Assembly: GCF_004745955.1 (NCBI RefSeq)
Contig: NZ_SRLD01000011.1
Location: 1 to 64,000, forward strand
Source of the DNA: Hymenobacter elongatus
GTDB lineage: Bacteria > Bacteroidota > Bacteroidia > Cytophagales > Hymenobacteraceae
DNA length: 64,000 bases
Direction of reading: 5' to 3'
Both the position numbers and the translations under genes were made by a program. Below the pieces are notes generated by a model that worked only from the letters and a program-made list of their open reading frames with translations, was not told the origin of the DNA and did no database searches. Shown piece by piece: positions 43,508-54,132 of the stretch; position 1 is the first letter of the stretch; every line of letters starts with the position of its first letter.

Positions 43508-44824
43508 CTACAGCTGCAACAGCACCTGCTCAATATCGGCGAACAGCGGCCGCGCCGCCGCTACGGGCTGCACGCACTGCTGCTGCAGCTCGTGCAGGGA
43601 GGCAAAAGCGGCGGGCGCGGTGGCGCAATGCTCCAACAGTTCCTCCAGCAAGCAGCCAAAGGCCCGCACTTCCAGGCGCTGTAGCGCGGCGGCCGTAGCG
43701 GGAGCTTCCGGGTCAAAAAAGCTGGCTGCGCCAAAGTCGCTCAGCAAACAGTCGCCGGCGGCGGTAACCAGGATATTATGGGCGTATAAGTCGCCGTGCA
43801 GAATGCCGCGCTGGTGCAGGTGCGCCGCCGCCGCCGCAATGCCCCGCACGATGCGCAGCACCACGGCCGGGCCGAAGCTCGTGCCGGCCGCATACACGTC
43901 GCGGGTGCAGGTGGCAAAGCTCGGCGGCCCGGCCAGGTTGCCAAACGCCGGGTCAATCAGGGCCAGCACCAGCCCTTCGGCCCCGGCTGGGTGCCGCCCG
44001 ATTTTGCCCTCCACCGTTGTCAGATTGGGATGCGCTCCGGCACTGATGCAGGCCACCATTTCGCTGTGCGGCAATCCGTCGCTGGTCACTGCGCCTTTAA
44101 ACACCTTCACGGCTACTTCGCGCGCGGCGGCGGCCTCGGCCGGCTGCCAGCTGGCCTGCGAGATGATGCCCGAAGCACCCTCGCCCAATTGCCGGCCAAT
44201 GCGCAGCGCCTGCCACTCGATGGTGCCAATAGGATGCTGTGCTTCGGCCAAGGCTTCGGTGGCGGCGCAAAACGGATTGCCGGCGTAGGCCAGCCACGTG
44301 AGGCGCGGCAGCGCCAGCAGCCACTCGGGCAGCGCCGTGAAGCGGTTGGCGGCCAGGCGCAGCAGCTCCAGCCGGGTGCAGGCCTGCATCGTTTCGGGCA
44401 GGCGTTGCAGCTGGTTGCCGGCCAGCAGCAGCTTTTGCAGCTGGGTGCAGCGCCCTATTTCCTCCGGCAGCTCTCGCAGCTGGTTATCGGTCAGAATAAG
44501 CCAGCGCAGGGCCGGTGGCAGAGCCGCGCCGGGCAGCGTCTGAATTTGATTGGCCTTGAAGCCCACCATGCGTAGCTGCTGGCACTGGCCCAGCGCGGTG
44601 GGCAGCTCGGTAAACTGATTGTCGGAGCAGAACAGGATGCGCAGCTTGTGCAGGCGACTCAGGTCGGCGGGCAGGGCCGAGAGGCTATTGCCCGACAGAT
44701 TCAGGATTTCCAGCGTGTCGGCCAGATCGAATATTTCAGTCGGGAATTCGGTCAGGCCGCAGGCTAAGTCGAGACGGGAGGAGCCGGCCAGCTTCCCGGC
44801 GCGCAGCTGTTCTAGGGTATGCAT
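43508..44824 (-). CDS. Leucine-rich repeat protein fused to a eukaryotic-type protein kinase domain
   Basis: 438 residues from the ATG at 44824 (MHTLEQLRAG). Residues about 20-195 hold seven or eight LRRs (for example LEILNLSGNSLSALPADLSR, LRWLILTDNQLRELPEEIGR). A kinase domain follows: glycine loop IGRQLGEGASG, lysine in REVAVKVFKG, catalytic loop HGDLYAHNIL and metal loop LSDFGAAS. The usual HRD arginine is replaced by Gly (HGD), as in several bacterial and RIO-like kinases. The nucleotide- and metal-binding residues are intact, so it may be active. No membrane segment, so cytoplasmic. A 5/6 -7 box (GACCTTTG) directly precedes the ATG. Its partner is unknown. Confidence 0.85.
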   Translation of the reverse strand: MHTLEQLRAGKLAGSSRLDLACGLTEFPTEIFDLADTLEILNLSGNSLSALPADLSRLHKLRILFCSDNQFTELPTALGQCQQLRMVGFKANQIQTLPGAALPPALRWLILTDNQLRELPEEIGRCTQLQKLLLAGNQLQRLPETMQACTRLELLRLAANRFTALPEWLLALPRLTWLAYAGNPFCAATEALAEAQHPIGTIEWQALRIGRQLGEGASGIISQASWQPAEAAAAREVAVKVFKGAVTSDGLPHSEMVACISAGAHPNLTTVEGKIGRHPAGAEGLVLALIDPAFGNLAGPPSFATCTRDVYAAGTSFGPAVVLRIVRGIAAAAAHLHQRGILHGDLYAHNILVTAAGDCLLSDFGAASFFDPEAPATAAALQRLEVRAFGCLLEELLEHCATAPAAFASLHELQQQCVQPVAAARPLFADIEQVLLQL

Positions 44825-44993
44825 GGCGCAAAGGTCGCGAAGGAAGACCTGACGACCATGAGGCTCGGGCAGTTTAGGGCTGACAGGGCCGGTTGGCTGA
44901 GCCAGCTCACCTACACAAGCGAGCCACGCAACCCGAGCCACATTTCCTTGTGTATCTTCAACCTTTCACTCACTCCCGATGGGCCTCCCACTC

Positions 44994-47213
44994 ATGTCCA
45001 ACCTATTTGCCTCTCCCGGCCGGCTGCTGCTGGCCAATTCCCTACTCGCATTTAGCCTGGCGGCCAGCGTAGCGCCTACCACCAGCCTGGCCCAGACGAC
45101 CGCCGCTGCCAATCCGCTGCTGGCTCCCTGGGCCGGCCCGTACGGCGGCATTCCGCCCTTCGATAAAGTGACGGTAAGTCAGTTTGAGCCGGCTCTGGAA
45201 GCCGGTATGGCCCAGAATCTGGCCGAAATTCAGGCCATTGCCACCAACGCCCAGGCACCTACGTTCGACAACACCATTGCCGCGCTGGAGCGGGCCGGGC
45301 AACGGCTCGATGAGATTCAGACCGTGTACGGCATCTGGTCGGGCACGCTGAGCACGCCCGAAGTGCAGGCCATTCAGCGCAAGATGGCCCCGCGCATGGC
45401 CGCGTTTACCGACCAGATCAGCCAGAACGAGCCCTTATTCCGGCGCGTGGAAACGCTCTACAATTCGCCCGACAAGAAAAAGCTTACTCCCGAGCAGCAG
45501 CGCCTGACGTGGGTGTACTACAACAACTTCGTGCGGGCCGGCGCCAAGCTCGATGCCACGGCCAAGACGCGCCTGTCGGCCATCAACCAGCAGTTGGCCG
45601 GCCTTTTCACGCGCTTTAGCCAGAACGTGCTGGCCGATGAAACCGACTCGGTGCTGGTGCTCAAAGCGCCCGCCGACCTGGGCGGCTTATCGGCTTCCCT
45701 GCGCGACGACGCGGCCAATGCCGCCGCCGCCCGCAAGGTTGCCGCCGCCGGCGTCATCACCAACACCCGCTCGTCCATCGACCCCTTCCTGACCTACTCC
45801 GACCAGCGCAAGCTGCGCGAAAAAGCCTGGCGCATGTTCGTGAACCGGGGCGACAACGGCGGGGCCCACGACAACAACGCCCTGATTACCGAAATTCTGC
45901 AGCTGCGCGCCGAGCGGGCCAAGCTGTTGGGCTACAAAACCCACGCCCACTGGCGGCTCGACAACACGATGGCCAAAACGCCCGAGAAGGCCATGGCCCT
46001 GATGGAGCAAGTCTGGACGCCGGCCGTAGCCCGCGTGAAGCAGGAAGTAGCCGACATGCAGGCCCTGGCCAAAAAAGAAGGCGCTACGTTCCAGATCGAG
46101 CCCTGGGACTACCGCTACTACGCCGAGAAAGTGCGTAAGGAGCGCTACGACCTCGACCAGAATGAAGTAAAGCAGTATCTGCAGCTCGATAAAATGCGGG
46201 AAGGCATGTTCTGGGTGGCCGGCGAGCTGTTCGGCTTCACCTTCAGCCCCGTCAGCAACGTGCCCGTGTACCACCCCGACGTGAAAGTGTGGGAGGTGAA
46301 AGATAAGACCTCCGGCAAGCCGGTGGGCCTGTGGTATTTCGACCCCTACGCCCGGCCCGGCAAACGCTCGGGGGCCTGGATGAACGCCTACCGCAACCAG
46401 GAGCGCATGGACGGCAATGCTGTGACGACCATCGTATCGAACAACTCCAACTTCGTGAAGGGCAAGGACGGGGAGCCCACGCTTATTTCCTGGACCGATG
46501 CCACAACGCTGTTTCACGAGTTTGGCCACGCCCTGCACGGCCTCTCGTCCAACGTGACTTACCCAAGCCTATCGGGCACCAGCGTCGTGCGCGACTACGT
46601 CGAGTTTCCCTCGCAGGTGCTCGAAAACTGGCTTGCCACGCCCCAGGTGCTCCAAAAGTTTGCCGTGCACTACCAGACCGGCAAGCCCATTCCCCAGGCG
46701 CTGGTCGACCGCATCGAAAAAGCGGCAACGTTCAACCAGGGCTTTGAAACCACCGAGTTTCTGGGCAGCGCCCTCATCGACATGAAGCTGCACCTGGCCG
46801 GCGACCGGAAAATTGACCCCGACAAGTTTGAGCGCGAAACGCTGGCGCAGCTGGGCATGCCCCGCGAAATCGTGATGCGCCACCGTACGCCGCAGTTTTC
46901 GCACGTCTTTTCCTCCGATGGCTACTCGGCGGGCTACTACAGCTACCTGTGGTCGGTGGTGCTGGCGGCCGATGCCTACCAGGCCTTCACCGAAGGCGGC
47001 GGCCCCTACGACAAAGCCGTGGGCCAGCGCCTGACCAAGAGCATTTTCTCGGTCGGCAACACCGTGGACCCAGCCGATGCCTACCGCACTTTCCGGGGCC
47101 GCGACCCTCAAATTGAGGCGCTGATGCGTGAGCGGGGCTTCCCCGTAACGACCAGCAAGACGCCTAAAGCCAGCAAGCAGCCCGCCGCTAAACCAGCAGG
47201 CAAGAAAAGCTAA
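44994..47213 (+). CDS. dcp: M3 family metallopeptidase (peptidyl-dipeptidase Dcp type)
   Basis: About 739 residues from the ATG at 44994 (MSNLFASPGRLLLANSLLAF), giving a signal peptide that ends SLAQ; an ATG 15 bp upstream is equally possible. The zinc site is TLFHEFGHALHGLSS, with the third ligand region downstream (VEFPSQVLENWLATPQVLQK). Full M3A/Dcp length. It removes C-terminal dipeptides from peptides; with a signal peptide it would act in the periplasm. A Lys/Ala/Pro-rich tail ends the protein. A strong bidirectional terminator separates it from convergent katG. Confidence 0.9.
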   Translation: MSNLFASPGRLLLANSLLAFSLAASVAPTTSLAQTTAAANPLLAPWAGPYGGIPPFDKVTVSQFEPALEAGMAQNLAEIQAIATNAQAPTFDNTIAALERAGQRLDEIQTVYGIWSGTLSTPEVQAIQRKMAPRMAAFTDQISQNEPLFRRVETLYNSPDKKKLTPEQQRLTWVYYNNFVRAGAKLDATAKTRLSAINQQLAGLFTRFSQNVLADETDSVLVLKAPADLGGLSASLRDDAANAAAARKVAAAGVITNTRSSIDPFLTYSDQRKLREKAWRMFVNRGDNGGAHDNNALITEILQLRAERAKLLGYKTHAHWRLDNTMAKTPEKAMALMEQVWTPAVARVKQEVADMQALAKKEGATFQIEPWDYRYYAEKVRKERYDLDQNEVKQYLQLDKMREGMFWVAGELFGFTFSPVSNVPVYHPDVKVWEVKDKTSGKPVGLWYFDPYARPGKRSGAWMNAYRNQERMDGNAVTTIVSNNSNFVKGKDGEPTLISWTDATTLFHEFGHALHGLSSNVTYPSLSGTSVVRDYVEFPSQVLENWLATPQVLQKFAVHYQTGKPIPQALVDRIEKAATFNQGFETTEFLGSALIDMKLHLAGDRKIDPDKFERETLAQLGMPREIVMRHRTPQFSHVFSSDGYSAGYYSYLWSVVLAADAYQAFTEGGGPYDKAVGQRLTKSIFSVGNTVDPADAYRTFRGRDPQIEALMRERGFPVTTSKTPKASKQPAAKPAGKKS

Positions 47214-47309
47214 GCCGAGCTATAGTCTGGGCTTGACAATAGAATCGGCTGCATTGCATCCGAGCTTAGCGAACTGGAGTTCGGCGTTAGCCAGGTACTT
47301 CTACCGCAC

Positions 47310-47343
47310 AAAAAAGGTGGCCTTTCGCAAGGCCACCTTTTTT
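47310..47343. terminator. Bidirectional rho-independent terminator between dcp and katG
   Basis: A perfect 15-bp stem (47310-47324 with 47329-47343) around a TCGC tetraloop, with A6 on one side and T6 on the other, so it works on both strands. Confidence 0.88.
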
Positions 47344-47390
47344 GTTACAACAGTTCTAGACCTGTTTACAGCCTGTCGGCTACTTCACAC

Positions 47391-49670
<2,280 letters not shown>

Positions 49671-49915
49671 TTACAATTCTTATTTCACCGAAAAGTTTGC
49701 ACTTCTACCTGTGGAGCTGTCTTGAAGCTGATCCGCTGCTCGGGGCCAGCTGACCGCAGCAGCAGTACCCTTCCGTTACAAGGTCCTGACAAGGTGGTTG
49801 GGAGGCTTCAGCAGCATTCCGTAGGCCACGAAAATCGGTTTTTTTTTCTGAATCTCACAGGCACTGCCGTAGCCTGCTATTCTGGTGGCGGCAAGGCTCG
49901 TAGCGGTGTATTGGC

Positions 49916-50302
49916 CTACTGCGCCAGCTGTGCGTAAAGCCGCGCCAGCGTGGCCGCCGCATCCTCGCACAAGCCGGGGTGCACGGGCGAGGTTTGGACC
50001 ACGGTGCTGCGCGTGGCCGTGAGCCAGCGAAACCGCTCGGCCAACGACAATGCGCCAATGGTGCCGCCCTCGGGCCGGCCCCGGCAAATTCGTTCGAAGG
50101 CCCCCAAGCGCCCGGCCAGCTCCTCCAGGTCGAGGCCGGCGCTGGCGAAGGCTCGCAGCCGCTCCTCGGGCAGAGCGCACCGGGTTTGCAGAAATCCCTG
50201 GGCCCGGCAGTACAGAATGACGCCGACGTTCAGGAATTCTTCGCGCTCCACGCGGGGCACCACGCGCAGCACGGCGTACTCAAATAAGTGCTTTTCGGGC
50301 AT
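49916..50302 (-). CDS. DUF3037 domain protein paired with HipA-like kinase
   Basis: 128 residues from the ATG at 50302 (MPEKHLFEYAVLRVVPRVER). The EREEFLNVGVILYCRAQGFL region is characteristic of DUF3037. Its first 23 bases overlap the end of the HipA-like kinase gene in another frame, so they are co-translated. The two families occur together in many Bacteroidetes. A substrate or regulator role for the kinase is inference. Confidence 0.82.
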   Translation of the reverse strand: MPEKHLFEYAVLRVVPRVEREEFLNVGVILYCRAQGFLQTRCALPEERLRAFASAGLDLEELAGRLGAFERICRGRPEGGTIGALSLAERFRWLTATRSTVVQTSPVHPGLCEDAAATLARLYAQLAQ

Positions 50303-51086
50303 CTTCGGCTTCCTGAACAAAGGTTTCTGAGGCGGCAAGGCGGTGTTGCAAAAACCCAACGTAGGCAGTCCGCTGCTCCTGGGCAGTAGCCGCCGGCTGC
50401 TCGGCGACGGCTTCCAGCAGCCACTCGTCGGGCACCAGCGCCACGATGCCGCTGAGCACCTCCGGCGTGAGCAGGGCGCGACTCTCGGCATCGACGGCAG
50501 CCAGCTCGCTGGCCTGGGGCAGCAGCACGTGGTCTTTCACCTGGGCAAAGGCGCGGGGCCGGGGCGCGGCCCAACCGGGGCCCGCATGGTGCACATACAG
50601 CGCCGCGCCGTGGTCAATCAGCCACAGCTCCTTGTGCCACATCAGCAGGTTGGTATTGCGGGCCGTGCGGTCCACGTTCAGCGCCAGGCAGTCGAGCCAC
50701 ACGATTTGGGAGGCCAGCCGGGGCTCGATGGTCGTCACCAGCGCGTCGAAGGTAATGGCCCCGGCCAGGTAGTGCAGGCCCAGATTCAGGCCGGTGCTGG
50801 CGCGCAGTAAGTCTTGAATTTCCTCATCGGCCTCGCTTCGCCCGAAGGCTTCGTCGAGGCGGCAAAAGACGAGCTCCGGCATGCGCAGGCCCAGCGCCCG
50901 GGCCAGCTCGCCCACAATCAGCTCCGCAATGAGGGCCTTGATGCCCTGCCCCGCTCCCCGAAACTTGACTACGTACAGAAACTCATCCTCGGCCTCCACC
51001 AGAGCGGGCAGGGAGCCGCCCTCGCGCAACGGCGTGACGTAGCGGGTCACATCAACGGTTCGGAGCTGCGGAATACGAACGGGCAT
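50280..51086 (-). CDS. HipA-like kinase family protein
   Basis: 268 residues from the ATG at 51086 (MPVRIPQLRTVDVTRYVTPL); the longer frame to 51296 is not supported. The sequence has the HipA-like pattern: FLYVVKFRGAGQGIKALIAE with the ATP lysine, LIVGELARALGL, then 'DCLALNVDRTARNTNLL' with a catalytic Asp region and LWLIDHGAALYVHH as the metal-binding DxG equivalent. HipA proper is about 440 aa, so this belongs to the short stand-alone branch. No HipB-type HTH gene is adjacent, so a classic toxin-antitoxin role is not shown. It overlaps the DUF3037 gene. Confidence 0.8.
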   Translation of the reverse strand: MPVRIPQLRTVDVTRYVTPLREGGSLPALVEAEDEFLYVVKFRGAGQGIKALIAELIVGELARALGLRMPELVFCRLDEAFGRSEADEEIQDLLRASTGLNLGLHYLAGAITFDALVTTIEPRLASQIVWLDCLALNVDRTARNTNLLMWHKELWLIDHGAALYVHHAGPGWAAPRPRAFAQVKDHVLLPQASELAAVDAESRALLTPEVLSGIVALVPDEWLLEAVAEQPAATAQEQRTAYVGFLQHRLAASETFVQEAEDARKALI

Positions 51087-51379
51087 AGAGCACGGAAAGG
51101 AAAAACAAGCCGGGCAAAGGACGGATAATTCCGGCAGTTTACGGGCATTTCCGGCGGGTTGTGGGCCTTTGGGCGCGTGGCACTGGGTTACTCTGGAGAC
51201 ACAGTATCGGGGCGGGGCAGTGCCAGACGCCCAAGCCGGAATGTTTAATGCCTCTGGAAATAATCTTGTACCGCAGCGTTGGCACAACCGCCGCAATGCG
51301 TTGTGTGATACAGCATGGACGGGGCCGCAGTCAAACCACCTGTGCTACCAGCCACGCAGTATCCCGTAGTCGCTGGCAC

Positions 51380-51571
51380 CAGGAAGTTGACGCCGGAAAA
51401 TTCGGCAGCCAGCGCATCCAGCAGCTCCGGGCGGCGGCCCATGACGGCAATGGCGCGCACGCCGCGCTGCCCCGGCTCGGCTACGAGGGCTTTGCCAATG
51501 CTGCCACTGCCCTTGGTTATGAGTACCTTCTTGTCCCGCAAGTCTATGGTGTCCTGCTTTAGCGTTTTGAC
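51380..51571 (-). pseudogene. Remnant of a short-chain dehydrogenase/reductase gene
   Basis: About 64 codons read as an SDR N-terminus: KVLITKGSGSIGKALVAEPG, then VMGRRPELLDALAAEFSGVN. The dinucleotide motif TGGxxGIG has decayed to TKGSGSIG. The expected start codon is replaced by GTC at 51571 and sits just after a stop. Similarity ends abruptly at about 51380, and the rest of the enzyme is missing. It is a truncated, non-functional fragment. Confidence 0.65.
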
Positions 51572-51664
51572 TTAATTCACGTGACCCAGGGCAATAAATG
51601 GACCCTGCGCAATGCAGAAAACTCCCTTTACAACCTTTGACGAACCGCTGGACGAATCCAGCCT

Positions 51665-51880
51665 TCATGCGCTCCTACGAACATTACCCTGACCGATACA
51701 TTCACACAGTTTCAGGACTTCTGCCTCCCCGGCATCATCGGCGAGCTGAACGACCAGCACATCAAGATTGCCAAGATGAACGGCGAATTCATTTAGCACA
51801 GCCGCGCCGAAGAAGACGAGCTGGTTATGGTGGTCCAGGGCAAGCTGCTGATGGACTTTGGGAACCCGTCCGAAACTTGC
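51665..51880 (+). pseudogene. Remnant of a small cupin-domain gene with in-frame stop
   Basis: The frame through 51677 reads TNITLTDTFTQFQDFCLPGI, then IGELNDQHIKIAKMNGEFI, a TAG stop, then HSRAEEDELVMVVQGKLLMD. Intact small cupins of this kind have Trp-His-x-His at the TAG position (EF[VI]WHSH.EEDEL), so TGG to TAG explains the stop. No start codon is in place and the 3' half is cut off just before the rhodopsin gene end. Confidence 0.65.
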
Positions 51881-51887
51881 CGCTCCC

Positions 51888-52619
51888 TCAGGCACTGGCG
51901 GCAGCCTTCGTGTGGTGGTAGGCCGGCTTACGCGGGGCCAGGTCGCGCAGGTACTGCAAATCCAGGATGCTAAAGCCCACTTTGGAAAAGAATGGAACCA
52001 CCACGAACAGCAGCGTTTCGGTAGTCTGGTTGAGAAGGCCGAGGCCCGACGGCCCCAGTGCCCAGATGGTGGGGTAGCTGAACCAGAGCACGGTCAGCAC
52101 GCTGGCCAGCTTCGTGTAGATACCGCCCAGCTCCGGGTCGCTGTCGAAGGCAATGCGGCGCACGGGGCCCCACACCAGCGAAAGCACCGCCACAAAGGCC
52201 CCCACCCCGCACAGGTACCACACCAAACGCGCGGTACTCGATTCGGACAAGTCGGCCAACAGGCCGCAGACAATCATCACCACATCGGCCGCCACCAAGC
52301 CAAACAGCAGGGTTTTGCTGCGGTCATCTTTGGGCACGTAGAACATGGCCGTGAAGGCCAGCGCCAGCAGCAGCAGCGGCGTGCTCACCACCCAGTCCAT
52401 ATAGCGGGCATAGTGCGTAATCTGCCCCGCCACCTGCGTTTTGCCCTGGCCCAAGGCCATGCCCATGTACGCCAGCGCCGACCAGATGGGAATCATCATG
52501 GCGATGCTGTACTCGTATTGCGGTACGCCTTTGGGGTTGCGGCTCCAGGCCCAGAACAGCAGTGCGCCCCCTATCATCGAGCCCACGTACAGCCAGTGGA
52601 GTAAGGTTTGAGTATCCAT
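51888..52619 (-). CDS. Microbial rhodopsin of the Anabaena sensory rhodopsin/xenorhodopsin type
   Basis: 243 residues from the ATG at 52619 (MDTQTLLHWLYVGSMIGGAL). Seven membrane helices are present. Retinal-binding Lys213 is in FFSKVGF. Helix C reads ARYMDWVVSTPLLLLAL, giving Asp75, Ser79 and Ala86 at the positions that define pump type. Pro209 replaces the second counter-ion Asp of bacteriorhodopsin, and Asp220 lies seven residues after the lysine. These last two, and segments such as SRNPKGVPQYEY and LGPSGLGLLNQT, match the Anabaena sensory rhodopsin/xenorhodopsin branch, which includes photosensors and inward proton pumps. No ASR transducer gene or beta-carotene cleavage gene is in the window. 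Divergent to the ion channel gene. Confidence 0.92.
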   Translation of the reverse strand: MDTQTLLHWLYVGSMIGGALLFWAWSRNPKGVPQYEYSIAMMIPIWSALAYMGMALGQGKTQVAGQITHYARYMDWVVSTPLLLLALAFTAMFYVPKDDRSKTLLFGLVAADVVMIVCGLLADLSESSTARLVWYLCGVGAFVAVLSLVWGPVRRIAFDSDPELGGIYTKLASVLTVLWFSYPTIWALGPSGLGLLNQTTETLLFVVVPFFSKVGFSILDLQYLRDLAPRKPAYHHTKAAASA

Positions 52620-52994
52620 TTCAAGCGGGGTATTTGAGTGAAAAAAGCAAACAGTTACCATACCCTTACTGAGGGGCGGGGCTTTGAGTTATAGTTGGAG
52701 AGCATCAAAAAGGGTGGGGCAATCGGTCAGTATCCAAGGCAGCAGGGGGTAAAGCTGCTGATTGGGTCATTGTTTTCCCCGATGATTACGGCTTTCCAAG
52801 CTGCCCTGAGAGGTGGTGACCACCACTACCCCACACTTTTCGATGCTCTCCAACCCTCACTCCGAACGCTACCTGTCGGGCAAACCGGGCAGCCTCCCAT
52901 CCCACGGCAGAATCCGGCCTGCGCTGGCAGACCGGAACCCGACCGCGGCAGAGGCGTAAGCTTCTGGATACCCCAACGCGCCGCATCACCTCCT
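52620..52994. other. Divergent intergenic region between rhodopsin and channel genes
   Basis: A 375-bp spacer between divergent genes that should hold both promoters. No exact TAnnTTTG box at standard spacing was found. An in-frame extension of the channel ORF through this stretch to 52695 looks non-coding in composition and contains no domain. Confidence 0.4.
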
Positions 52995-53813
52995 ATGCCC
53001 CCTCTGAACCCCGAAAAGCAGCAACTTCAGCACGAGCGCTACCAGCTGCTGCAGCAGCTCACCGACTGGCTGGAAACGCCCATGCTGGTGCTGGGCTTCG
53101 GCTGGCTGCTGCTGCTGGGCGTCGAGTTGCTCTGGGGGCTGACCCCGGCGCTGGAGCTGGCGGGAACCATCATCTGGGTGATTTTCATCCTGGATTTTCT
53201 GGTCAAGTTCATCCTGGCCCCGCAGAAGCTGTCGTTTCTTAAGCAGAACATCATCACGCTGATTTCGCTGCTGGTGCCGGCCCTGCGCCTGTTTCGGCTG
53301 GCGCGCGTGTTTCGGGCGGCCAGGGCCGTGCGCGGCCTGCGGCTGGTGAAAGTGGTGGGCTCGCTGAACCGGGGCATGAAGGCGCTGGCCGCCAGCTTCG
53401 GCCGGCGCGGTGTGGGCTACGTGCTGGGCCTGACGGGCGTGGTGATGCTGGTGGGAGCGGCCGGCATGTATGCCTTCGAGAAAGACGTGCACGACGGCCT
53501 GCGCACCTACCCCGACGCCCTGTGGTGGACGGCCATGCTGCTCACCAGCCTGGGCAGCGAGTATTGGCCCAAAACCGGCGAGGGACGCGCCTTGTGCTTT
53601 CTGCTGGCGCTCTACGGCTTTGCCGTATTTGGCTATTTCACGGCTACGCTGGCCACGTTCTTCATGGGTCGCGACGCCGAGAACCCGCAAGCCGAAGTGG
53701 CTGGGGCCGCCGCCGTGGCGGCCCTGCACGAGGAGGTGCGCCAACTGCGCGCCGAGCTCCGGCAAGTGCCCTTGCCCGCCGCCCCCGCCGCCCCACCTAA
53801 ACTTAACCAGTAG
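52995..53813 (+). CDS. Voltage-sensor-type ion channel with non-canonical selectivity filter
   Basis: 272 residues from the ATG at 52995 (MPPLNPEKQQLQHERYQLLQ); an upstream ATG at 52695 would add 100 unlikely residues. Six membrane segments are predicted. S4 carries repeated arginines (LRLFRLARVFRAARAVRGLR). The pore loop reads WWTAMLLTSLGSEYWPKTGE, where potassium channels have TVGYGD. The K+ filter is therefore absent and ion choice is unknown. A C-terminal coiled-coil-like segment (LHEEVRQLRAELRQ) may drive oligomerisation. It is divergent from the rhodopsin gene, which suggests a functional link but does not prove one. Confidence 0.82.
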   Translation: MPPLNPEKQQLQHERYQLLQQLTDWLETPMLVLGFGWLLLLGVELLWGLTPALELAGTIIWVIFILDFLVKFILAPQKLSFLKQNIITLISLLVPALRLFRLARVFRAARAVRGLRLVKVVGSLNRGMKALAASFGRRGVGYVLGLTGVVMLVGAAGMYAFEKDVHDGLRTYPDALWWTAMLLTSLGSEYWPKTGEGRALCFLLALYGFAVFGYFTATLATFFMGRDAENPQAEVAGAAAVAALHEEVRQLRAELRQVPLPAAPAAPPKLNQ

Positions 53814-53879
53814 ATTTTCATAACGGGCGTAGCTCAACCTTTGCCGGTAGCTGGGGTATAACTGGGGCTGGGGGCTGCG

Positions 53880-54014
53880 CGACTGGTGCCGCGGGTCATT
53901 GCGGAGGCGGGCCATTCCCGCTGCGCCGTGGTGCCAGCCCGCAACGATTTCAACGACCAGACCACGCAGCAGCGGTTGGAGATGGGCCAGGTAACAAAGC
54001 CGGCGGTACATTAA
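53880..54014 (+). pseudogene. Possible 3' remnant of an unidentified gene
   Basis: An open frame with protein-like composition reads RLVPRVIAEAGHSRCAVVPA then RNDFNDQTTQQRLEMGQVTK and ends in TAA at about 54014, with no start codon or recognised family. The spacer 53814-54132 otherwise holds only a -7-like box. It could be the tail of a decayed gene, in line with other remnants nearby. Confidence 0.25.
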
Positions 54015-54019
54015 CTTTG
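54012..54019 (+). promoter_or_regulatory. -7 promoter box upstream of the GAF gene
   Basis: TAACTTTG matches TAnnTTTG, about 115 bp upstream of the ATG at 54133. No -33 TTTG at standard spacing. Confidence 0.4.
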
Positions 54020-54132
54020 CAGGCTTGACCAGGTTGCTGGGTTGACAACACCCGAAACACCCCCCGTAGGCCCGGCGGCCTAGCCGTCACCTCGGGCACC
54101 CGACCGCCGGCCCGCCGGCCTTTCCCCTTTAC

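Noticed and set aside
50280..51086. Classic HipBA toxin-antitoxin module
   Set aside because: The kinase is of the short branch and no HTH antitoxin gene is adjacent. The partner is DUF3037.
51161..51562. 133-codon plus-strand frame across the SDR remnant
   Set aside because: It is an antisense frame with no family features; the minus strand reads as a clear SDR N-terminus.
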